The notes under the pieces: model-generated | The model's input: the letters and a program-made list of their open reading frames with translations, nothing else | What the model was told of the DNA's origin: nothing | Databases searched by the model: none | Made by a program: the position numbers and the translations under genes | In this document: positions 15,301 to 20,662 of the stretch, in pieces | How the letters are laid out: each line of letters opens with the position of its first letter | Numbering within the stretch: the first letter of the stretch is position 1 | Origin: DATKKX01 sp035542775 | GTDB taxonomy: Bacteria > Planctomycetota > Phycisphaerae > UBA1845 > UTPLA1 | Length of the DNA: 22,241 nucleotides | Direction of reading: 5' to 3' | NCBI GenBank assembly: GCA_035542775.1 | Contig: DATKKX010000443.1 | Location: 1 to 22,241, forward strand

Positions 15301-15404
15301 GCGTGGGCCGCAGGAAGCTGGAGATCAACGCCCGGCGGCTTTCCTGGGGTGAAGGCATGGAGGAGATGATCCTGCTGGCCATCGCGGATGTGACGGAGGA
15401 ATGA
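12360..15404 (+). CDS. CheB-CheR fusion methylesterase/methyltransferase with PAS domains
   Basis: Protein of 1014 residues joining two enzymes of chemoreceptor adaptation. A Lys/Ser-rich tail (1-45) precedes the CheB methylesterase domain (50-235) with S58 in GIGASAGG, H85 in VQHLDP and D177 in GSGSDGTQG; there is no receiver in front. The CheR methyltransferase (about 253-515) has the SAM loop PGCSTGEEVYS and RQNVVTDPPFSNIDLI. Next come a PAS-like domain (553-664), a heptad coiled coil with repeated NEEL (693-777), and two PAS domains (780-884, 890-1014). It ends without a kinase domain, unlike some CheBR-PAS-kinase fusions; the kinase may be the next gene. With no chemoreceptor gene nearby, a role in adapting a sensory relay is possible (inference). 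ATG 12360 is chosen over 12300 because of the GAGGAG site. Confidence 0.93.
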   Translation: MAKGKAAKESSPKPTRAKSSASRPVSRAQRRGAPQEAEARPVKRKPDQPFPIVGIGASAGGLEAATALLRHLPTGTGMAFVLVQHLDPTHESALTSLLARATQMPVGEARHGAKLEPNQVYVIPPNKVMVVSKRRLGLSPRTDSRETFTAIDHFFKSLAEEEGNRSIGIILSGSGSDGTQGLLAIKAAGGLTFAQDAKSAKYTAMPASAVAAGCVDFVLPPEKIGHELSRIAGHPYVAPARKKAERPALEESKVVEEILTILRQRMGVDFTQYKQATLHRRIQRRLVLHKLSSLKDYAAYIRSHTSEVKELFTDLLIHVTGFFRDKGAFLTLKKRVFPRLIKRKAPGMPIRIWVPGCSTGEEVYSIAIALMEFLGDRKLSVPVQMFGTDINEGALEKARAGLYPESIASDVPEDRLRRFFGRTEAGYRINKTIREMCIFARQNVVTDPPFSNIDLISCCNLLIYLGPSLQRKVMPLFHYALRPEGFLLLGASETVGGFSDLFTLMDKKAKVYSKKVSHIRSAVSFGFAPMPPPITTAGQPVPTVELLPGIADIQKQADRIVLKHHTPAGVVINRNLEVLQFRGQTGLYLEHANGEASLSLLKMAREGLLVGLRAALGRASKLNQPSRAEGVRMKQDGHLTEVAVEVIPFQVPPSRERYFLVLFESALTQPPEPVRGGKKAAARERGGQSAESREIGRLREELASTRESLQAIIEEQEATNEELRSANEEILSSNEELQSTNEELETAKEELQSTNEELTTLNDELENRNTELEQVSNDMTNLLANVNIPVIMVSSDHRIRRFTAAAERMFNLIGSDEGRPLSDINLKVDVPGLDQHITEVIESLQTREVEAKDREGHWWLVRIRPYRTLDNKIDGAVIALLDVNLLKTASLVFRQGRDLAEAVVDTVRQPLVVLDKDLTVKSINQAFCQTFKLAPEEAVKRKIYEIGDGEWDLPRLRTALEEVLPNNDGVENFAVEHQFSGVGRRKLEINARRLSWGEGMEEMILLAIADVTEE

Positions 15405-15615
15405 GAGGAAGCTGTCAGCTATTGGCTTTTGGCTGTTAGCCACAGAGGGGAGGCGTTGGGCGGGGCGGCGGGGCGACGCTGCGAGCGGGGGTGCAAAACT
15501 GTGGGCTTTTTGCCGGATGGCTGACTACAGTTGCAGGGACGCACGGGATCGCGGAATCGGTGCTGTCGCTGCGCAAGAACGATGTACGCACGCGGGCAAG
15601 TTCGGGAACCCGCTG
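15405..15615. other. Spacer between CheB-CheR and triple-PAS kinase genes
   Basis: GC-rich spacer containing GAAGCTGTCAGC (about 15408-15419), a 12-mer that also occurs at about 20605 next to the glycosyltransferase start. The rest is compatible with an N-terminal extension of the kinase from ATG 15517. No clear promoter or terminator. Confidence 0.4.
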
Positions 15616-18003
15616 ATGAAGAAGAAAGCGAAGAAGAAGACCAACAGGGGCAGTGCGCCGCCGGAAGGACCTGTGGCATCCGCCGGAGACGGACCCGGGC
15701 GGTGCGCCCACAAGCCAGGTGCCTGTTCCCCAGAAAGCAATCCGGCCTCTACCCGCCATTCAGCGCAGACCGCTTCCGGTCCGCATCGCTCAACGTCGCA
15801 AGCCAGCCAACGTAGCGGCCGACCTCCCGGTCGGCCGGCGAATGCGAAAAAGCCCGCCCGGCTCGCCAAACACACCATTGTCCTCGGTTCACAGCCGCCG
15901 CTGGTCTCGCGAAAAGGCGCTGCTTCGGGCCGCGAGGCCCACAAGAAAGCCCGCGGTACCGCGTCGAGTCCTGTCCGGTCTCCCGCCGAAGCCGAAAGCG
16001 AAATCCAGCGGTTGCAGGAGGAGCTCGCCCTTGCCGAGTCGGAAAGCACGCAAGATCAGCGGGAATGGGCGGAAGCCCAGCGGGTCCTGGAAGCCGCCTG
16101 GCAGCGATATCGCGAGCTATACGATTTTGCCCCGGTGGGCCTTCTGGATATGGACTGCTGCGGGTCCATTTGTGATGCCAACCAGAAGGCGGCCGAGTTC
16201 CTGGGACGACCGCTCGCCAAGCTGATGGGCGCGCCGCTGCGGCTCTTCCTTCCCGCCGAGGCGGCACGCGCCTGGCGGGAGGACTTCGCCCGCCTGCGGC
16301 GAACAAAAACGCACGAAACCGTCACGCTGCTGCGCATCAGCCATGCAGATCGTTCGCCGCGCGTCTTGGAGATGCACACCATCGGCTCGCGAGAATTGAC
16401 CGGACCCGTCAAATTGCGCGCCGCCATCATCGATGTTACCGACCGGCATGTGCCCCGGGAAACCGCCGCCTGGCTGGCCGGCATCGTGCAGAGCTCCAGC
16501 GACGCGATATACACCTGCGATCTGCGGGGGACGATCAAGGCGTGGAACCCTGCGGCGGAGCAGCTTTTCGGTTACTCCGCGGAGGAGGCGACCGGCGAAC
16601 CTCTGTCGCTGATCGTGCCGCGCGACTGCATCGGACAGATTGGCGAATTGCTGGCCCGTGCCGCTGATGAGGGTGCCGTCACCTTCGAGATGGATCATTT
16701 GCGCAAAGACGGCCGGCGTTTTCCGGCCTGGCTCAGCCTGGCCCCGATGAAGAAGCCGGCCGGCGGCTTGTTCGGCATCTGCATCGTCTGCCGGGACGGG
16801 ACCGAGCACAAGCGGATGGAGACGGCGCTGCAACAGGAGCGGATCTTCCTGAGGAGGGTGCTGGACACCTCGCCCGCCCTGATCTTCGTGAAGCAGCTCG
16901 GCGGCCGCTACGTGCTGGTGAACGAGGCCCTGGCGAAGATTTATGGCAAGAGTGCGGACGAGGTCATCGGCAAGACTGACGCCGACTTCAACCCGGATGC
17001 CGAGCAGGTGGCCCACTTCCGGCAGGATGATGATGAGGTGATTTCCAGACGGCGGCCCAAGTTGATTGCCGAGGAACCTGCCCGGCATGCCGACGGGCAG
17101 GTCCGCTGGTACGGCACCGTCAAGGTCCCGCTGATCGAGGTGGATGGCACCTGTACGCGACTGCTGGGCGTGGCGATGGACATCACTGAGCGCAGGCGGA
17201 GCGAGGTGCTGCTGCAAAAAGCCAACGTCGAGCTGGGCCGAAGGCACGCCGAGATGGAGGAGCTCCTGTACACGGTCTCGCACGATCTGAAATCGCCGCT
17301 GGTCACCATCCAGGGCTTCCTCGGCTATCTGAGCCAGGATGCGAAGTCCGGGCGGACGGATCGTCTGATGGACCAGGTCCGGCGGATTCAGAAAGCCTCC
17401 GACCGGATGGCCAGGCTCCTCGACGAGCTGCTCAATATCAGCCGGATCGGTCGGGTTGTGGGCGAGCCGGTCCTCATCGATCTGGGCAAGCTGGTCCGCG
17501 AAGTGGTGAGTGCTCACTCCGAGCAGTTGGACCGCGGCGGGATCAAGGTCACCATCCAGGAGGAGATGCCTCCTCTTCGCGGGGATCGGGAGCGCATCTA
17601 TCAGGTCTTTGACAACCTGCTGGTGAACGCGATCAAGCACGGCAGCAGCGCCGCCGAGCCGCGGATAGAGTTCGGCGCCCGGCAGGATGGAGATACGATT
17701 GACCTCTTCGTCCAGGACAACGGCAAGGGTATTGCGCCCGAATATCACGATAAGATTTTCAAGCTCTTCCATCGCCTGGAGCAGGACCCGGACGGCGTGG
17801 GCGTGGGGCTGGCCATCGTCAAGAAGATCGTGGAGGTGCATGGCGGCCGCGTGCGGGTGGAGTCGCGGCCGGGCGAAGGGGCGACGTTCTGGATGACCTT
17901 CCCGAAGAGCATCGAGTCCCAGGCGGGGAGTCCGGAACCCTCAGCAGAGTCTCACCACGAAGAGCGCGAAGAACTTGGCGCGGCTGAGCCGCAACCAAAG
18001 TAG
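15616..18003 (+). CDS. Soluble PAS-PAS-PAS sensor histidine kinase
   Basis: Kinase of 795 residues from ATG 15616 (MKKKAKKK), or 828 from ATG 15517. I prefer 15616 because the extra 33 residues look like translated intergenic DNA and the Lys-rich opening resembles that of the upstream gene; neither start has a strong ribosome-binding site. A basic, low-complexity region (1-125) precedes a short coiled coil, PAS1 (162-275), PAS2 (282-398), PAS3 (410-525), HisKA with H556 in TVSHDLKSPL, and HATPase_c (N box DNLLVNAIKHG, G1 DNGKGI, G2 GVGVGLA). The transmitter closely matches that of the receiver-kinase at 9812. A GTAG palindrome is translated in frame as RSGRPPGRPA (codons 15811-15840), and a near-identical copy supplies the TAG stop. 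It follows the CheB-CheR gene in the same direction, so co-expression is likely. Confidence 0.9.
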   Translation: MKKKAKKKTNRGSAPPEGPVASAGDGPGRCAHKPGACSPESNPASTRHSAQTASGPHRSTSQASQRSGRPPGRPANAKKPARLAKHTIVLGSQPPLVSRKGAASGREAHKKARGTASSPVRSPAEAESEIQRLQEELALAESESTQDQREWAEAQRVLEAAWQRYRELYDFAPVGLLDMDCCGSICDANQKAAEFLGRPLAKLMGAPLRLFLPAEAARAWREDFARLRRTKTHETVTLLRISHADRSPRVLEMHTIGSRELTGPVKLRAAIIDVTDRHVPRETAAWLAGIVQSSSDAIYTCDLRGTIKAWNPAAEQLFGYSAEEATGEPLSLIVPRDCIGQIGELLARAADEGAVTFEMDHLRKDGRRFPAWLSLAPMKKPAGGLFGICIVCRDGTEHKRMETALQQERIFLRRVLDTSPALIFVKQLGGRYVLVNEALAKIYGKSADEVIGKTDADFNPDAEQVAHFRQDDDEVISRRRPKLIAEEPARHADGQVRWYGTVKVPLIEVDGTCTRLLGVAMDITERRRSEVLLQKANVELGRRHAEMEELLYTVSHDLKSPLVTIQGFLGYLSQDAKSGRTDRLMDQVRRIQKASDRMARLLDELLNISRIGRVVGEPVLIDLGKLVREVVSAHSEQLDRGGIKVTIQEEMPPLRGDRERIYQVFDNLLVNAIKHGSSAAEPRIEFGARQDGDTIDLFVQDNGKGIAPEYHDKIFKLFHRLEQDPDGVGVGLAIVKKIVEVHGGRVRVESRPGEGATFWMTFPKSIESQAGSPEPSAESHHEEREELGAAEPQPK
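15812..15840 (+). repeat. In-frame GTAG palindrome inside kinase gene
   Basis: GTAG, then a perfect 9-bp inverted repeat (CGGCCGACC at 15816-15824, complement at 15829-15837, loop TCCC). It differs at two of 29 positions from the element at 18000-18028. The frame used avoids the TAG and encodes Arg/Pro/Gly-rich linker. Confidence 0.8.
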
Positions 18004-18028
18004 CGGCCGACCTCCTGGTCGGCCGACG
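18000..18028 (+). repeat. GTAG palindrome supplying the kinase stop codon
   Basis: GTAG at 18000-18003, stem CGGCCGACC at 18004-18012, loop TCCT, complement at 18017-18025. TAG at 18001-18003 is the stop of the triple-PAS kinase. Confidence 0.82.
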
Positions 18029-18035
18029 ACCGCGA

Positions 18036-18059
18036 CAAAATCTTCGCGGCTCGCGAAGA
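18036..18059 (-). terminator. Candidate intrinsic terminator of the SDR gene
   Basis: Perfect 8-bp stem TCTTCGCG with its complement around a 3-nt loop (18041-18059). On the minus strand the stem is followed at once by TTTTG. It lies about 25 bp beyond the SDR stop. The stem is GC-rich only in its inner half and the T-tract is short, so strength is uncertain. Confidence 0.42.
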
Positions 18060-18083
18060 AATTGAGCGTTTGTAGTACGAAGA

Positions 18084-18869
18084 TCAGGGATTCAGCAATC
18101 TGCCCTCCATGCCGCCGGCGACGGGCAGCACGGCGCCGGTGATGTGACCGGCGAGGGTGTCGGAGGCGAGAAAGACGATCGCTGCGGCGATGTCCTGGGG
18201 GCGGGCGATGGCTTGCAGGGGCCGCGTCGCGGTGATGCGTTTCAGCAGTGCGGCGTCGGCGAGCTGGCCGGCGGCCATCGGTGTTTCCGTCCAGCCCGGG
18301 CAGACGCAATTGACACGGCCTCGCGGGGCGAGGCGGACGATTTCGTTTTTCAGGCTCCTGGTCAGGCCATAGGTCATCGCGGCCTTGGCGGCGGAGTAGT
18401 CGGCGTGATCGGCCTCGCCGAAGATGGCGGCGGTCGATCCGACGAGGACCAGGGCGGCAGACTCGCGGGGGACCGCCGAGAGATGGCGGAGGAAGGCGCG
18501 GCACGTCAAGAATGCGCTGGTCAGGTCGGCGTCGAGCGTTTGCCGCCACTGGGCCAGGGTCATCTCCCACAGGGGGACGGCCGACGCATTCCAGGCACCG
18601 GCGTTGACAACCACGGCGTCGATCCTCGGGAACGTCTTCAAGCCCTCGGCGAACATGGCGTCGGCCTGTTGTTCGTCGCACAGATCGGCCTGAACCGCTA
18701 TGGCGCGGGCGTTCAACTCTCCCCGCAGCCGCTCGACCGACTGGGCGTTGTGATGGTAGTGGAGGACCAGCGTCGAGCCCTCGGCGGCGAAGGCCCGGGC
18801 GACGGCCTGGCCGATCCCGCCGGAGGCCCCCGTGATGAGCACGCATTTGTCCTTCAAGCCGGTGTTCAT
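18084..18869 (-). CDS. Short-chain dehydrogenase/reductase (classical SDR)
   Basis: NAD(P)-dependent oxidoreductase of 261 residues with a complete classical SDR motif set: TGASGGIG (13-20) for cofactor binding, NAG (89-91), catalytic S145, and Y158 with K162 in YSAAK. The segment PGWTETPM after the active site is also typical. The residue after beta-2 is not acidic (LHYHHNAQS), which leans towards NADP(H), as in FabG-like reductases. The substrate cannot be read from sequence. The frame is open up to 19031, but the extra 54 residues are translated REP repeats. The ATG at 18869 has GGAG about nine bases upstream and begins one strand before the Rossmann fold, so it is the start. It is transcribed towards a hairpin with a T-tract. 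Confidence 0.93.
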   Translation of the reverse strand: MNTGLKDKCVLITGASGGIGQAVARAFAAEGSTLVLHYHHNAQSVERLRGELNARAIAVQADLCDEQQADAMFAEGLKTFPRIDAVVVNAGAWNASAVPLWEMTLAQWRQTLDADLTSAFLTCRAFLRHLSAVPRESAALVLVGSTAAIFGEADHADYSAAKAAMTYGLTRSLKNEIVRLAPRGRVNCVCPGWTETPMAAGQLADAALLKRITATRPLQAIARPQDIAAAIVFLASDTLAGHITGAVLPVAGGMEGRLLNP

Positions 18870-18919
18870 GATGCAACTCCACAATGCCGCAGCCACCCCG
18901 TGGCGGCTCCATCGGGATG

Positions 18920-19036
18920 GTAGCGTCGGCCCCCCGCGGCCGACGCGGAAGGGCGTCGCGTGGGCCGTTTGGCCCACGGTGGTGAACGCTCTCTCGCGGC
19001 ACGCGTTTAACTGATGGGCGGAATCGCCCATCCTAC
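18920..19036. repeat. REP cluster between SDR and glycosyltransferase genes
   Basis: Three hairpins in a row. A GTAGCGTCGGC element (18920-18947) has an 8-bp stem and 8-nt loop. An A-type element (18955-18978) has a degenerate GTCG head and stem CGTGGGCC. A B-type element lies in opposite orientation (19013-19036, loop GAAT, CTAC at its right end). The A-B pair has the same linker layout as at 11008-11091. Confidence 0.82.
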
Positions 19037-19140
19037 GGTTCTGGATCGCGGCGTCGGCCCGTGGGCGACGTAGAAAACGGAGAGCCGCCCGAGTTCCCCG
19101 TCGGCCACGGGGGGCCAGCGCTAGCTCTTCGCCGCGGGGC

Positions 19141-19197
19141 CGGCGCTACCTTCGCGCTGAGGGCCGGCGCTACCTTCGCGCTGAGGGCCGGCGCTAC
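19141..19197 (-). repeat. 24-bp direct repeats with GTAG heads at the glycosyltransferase 3' end
   Basis: The plus-strand motif CGGCGCTAC recurs at 19141, 19165 and 19189 with a 24-bp period. On the minus strand each unit reads GTAGCGCCGGCCC. The innermost GTAG (19194-19197) provides the TAG stop of the glycosyltransferase gene. A fourth, diverged unit lies at about 19096-19128. Confidence 0.78.
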
Positions 19198-20600
19198 GGC
19201 GGCGTTTGTCCGGCCCTCTCCGCTGTGTCGGGCGACGATAGCCACTGGCACAATCGTGAAAGCCCGACCGATATCGCCACAATCAGTATCCCGTCGACCG
19301 TCCAGCGAAGCCGCTCGATCGGAATGAACACCAGGGCGACGAGCAACTGGGTGCCGAACAGGCCGAACAGCAGCCCCCGCACCGCCGGCGTGGAGCGGAG
19401 AAGAAAGAGCGCGAACAGACCGATGGGCACGACGTATAGCGGCGACGTCCACACCTGGTTCGTTTCCCAGAGCAGAAGCAGCCAGTAAAGCAGCGCCGGC
19501 CAGAAGGCCGCGAACGAGGCGAGATAGAGCGACCGCTTCCTTCCGGTCAACGGCGACCGGCGGTCCCGAAGCCAGCCGGACATTGCCAGAACTCCGAACC
19601 CGAGCGGCAGGATCGTCGGCGCGGAGAGACTCACCGTCGTGCGCAGCCACACGAATAGCTTGCTGATTGTGTCGATCACGGTTTGACCGGGATGATCGGC
19701 GATGAAGGTCAGCCCCTGTCTGAAGAGCAGTTGATCGGCTTGCGATTCGGTCAGGCCGCCGTCGGTCCGCATCCGGCGGAAGATCTGGTAGTCGGCATGA
19801 TCCAGGCCGGGGTTGGCGGCATAGCCGGAGTTGTGCCCGAGATAGAAGTTCAGTCCACCGTAGGTGGAGAGCGTGAACCTGTCGATCTCGCGCTGGTTGC
19901 GCAGTCCCCATCCGACGGCGACGAGCAATACAGGCAGCAGCAGCATGGCCACGCGGGCAATCCGTAGGGTTGCGGGGCCGCGGCGGATCGCGGCATCGAC
20001 GGCGAACGGCACAATGAGCAGCAGGGCATCGGCCCGGGTCAACGCGGCCAGCCCGATCAGACCGGCCACCGCCAGGAGGGTGGCGTTTCGGATGGCCGGC
20101 AGCCGGGCATGAATTCCGGCGACCAGGTAGATGAGGATGGCGAGCGACAGGAAGAAGATCAGAAGCGTCTCCGTCAGAAAAGACATCTGGAGATACAGGA
20201 ACGGCGAGTAGAGGGCGGCGATGATCGCGGCAAGCAGGCCGGCCCGCCCGCCGGCGAGGCGTTCCGCGGTCAGGGCAATGATGATCGTGGAGCACCAGGC
20301 GATGAAGGTTTGCAGCAACTGAACGGCGTTCTGCCACAGATTCGACTTCTGCCACTCATGGACGCCGGCGATCAGCAGGGGATAGAGGGGCATCCGCAGG
20401 GCGACGTCGCCGGTGGAGAGTTGGAGCCGGCCGTTCTCGGCAAGGCCGGCCCCGAGCGAGAGATACTCTTGCTCGTCGGGCGAGAGCGGCGTGTGAGGGT
20501 ACCACACGCAGAAAACGGCGTGAGGCACGGCGGCGATCAGACAGGCGAGCAGCAGCCAGCGACGATTGGGGGGATTCGGGTTGTTGCCGGCGGCAATCAT
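19194..20600 (-). CDS. Integral membrane glycosyltransferase, GT39/ArnT-like (GT-C fold)
   Basis: Polytopic membrane protein of 468 residues with about 10-12 hydrophobic segments. The first extracytoplasmic loop carries SPDEQEYLSLGAGLAENG (residues 40-57). Its Asp-Glu pair (D42, E43) matches the catalytic acidic motif of GT39/PMT-type transferases, which use polyprenyl-phosphate sugars. YGGLNFYLGHNSGYAANPG (about 245-263) is a second loop common in bacterial relatives. A role in transferring sugar to a lipid or protein at the outer face of the membrane is inferred; donor and acceptor are unknown. The ATG at 20600 lacks a clear ribosome-binding site. The stop TAG comes from a repeat unit. It follows the metallopeptidase gene in the same direction, 60 bp downstream. 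Confidence 0.85.
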   Translation of the reverse strand: MIAAGNNPNPPNRRWLLLACLIAAVPHAVFCVWYPHTPLSPDEQEYLSLGAGLAENGRLQLSTGDVALRMPLYPLLIAGVHEWQKSNLWQNAVQLLQTFIAWCSTIIIALTAERLAGGRAGLLAAIIAALYSPFLYLQMSFLTETLLIFFLSLAILIYLVAGIHARLPAIRNATLLAVAGLIGLAALTRADALLLIVPFAVDAAIRRGPATLRIARVAMLLLPVLLVAVGWGLRNQREIDRFTLSTYGGLNFYLGHNSGYAANPGLDHADYQIFRRMRTDGGLTESQADQLLFRQGLTFIADHPGQTVIDTISKLFVWLRTTVSLSAPTILPLGFGVLAMSGWLRDRRSPLTGRKRSLYLASFAAFWPALLYWLLLLWETNQVWTSPLYVVPIGLFALFLLRSTPAVRGLLFGLFGTQLLVALVFIPIERLRWTVDGILIVAISVGLSRLCQWLSSPDTAERAGQTPP

Positions 20601-20642
20601 TGAGAAGCTGTCAGCGGTCGGCGATCAGCCCACCGCAATCGC

Positions 20643-20662
20643 GACGGCGGGAGGCCGCCGTC
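20643..20662 (-). repeat. Hairpin overlapping the metallopeptidase stop codon
   Basis: Perfect 8-bp stem (GACGGCGG with its complement) and a 4-nt loop. On the minus strand the hairpin starts within the TGA stop codon (20661-20663). No T-tract follows, so it may be a repeat or an mRNA-stabilising hairpin instead of an intrinsic terminator. Confidence 0.55.

Noticed and set aside
13494..15443. 649-codon minus-strand open frame antisense to the CheB-CheR gene
   Set aside because: GC-rich antisense shadow: low-complexity Leu/Gly/Arg/Gln composition, no domain, and the plus-strand gene shows full catalytic motifs.
16117..17841. 574-codon minus-strand open frame antisense to the triple-PAS kinase
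   Set aside because: Shadow of a well-supported kinase gene; no recognisable motif.
18870..19031. N-terminal extension of the SDR gene up to position 19031
   Set aside because: The added residues are the translation of REP hairpins, while the ATG at 18869 has a ribosome-binding site and begins right before the Rossmann motif.
19033..20355. 440-codon minus-strand frame overlapping the glycosyltransferase
   Set aside because: Arg/Pro-rich translation in an alternative frame; the chosen frame has regular membrane segments and the SPDE motif.
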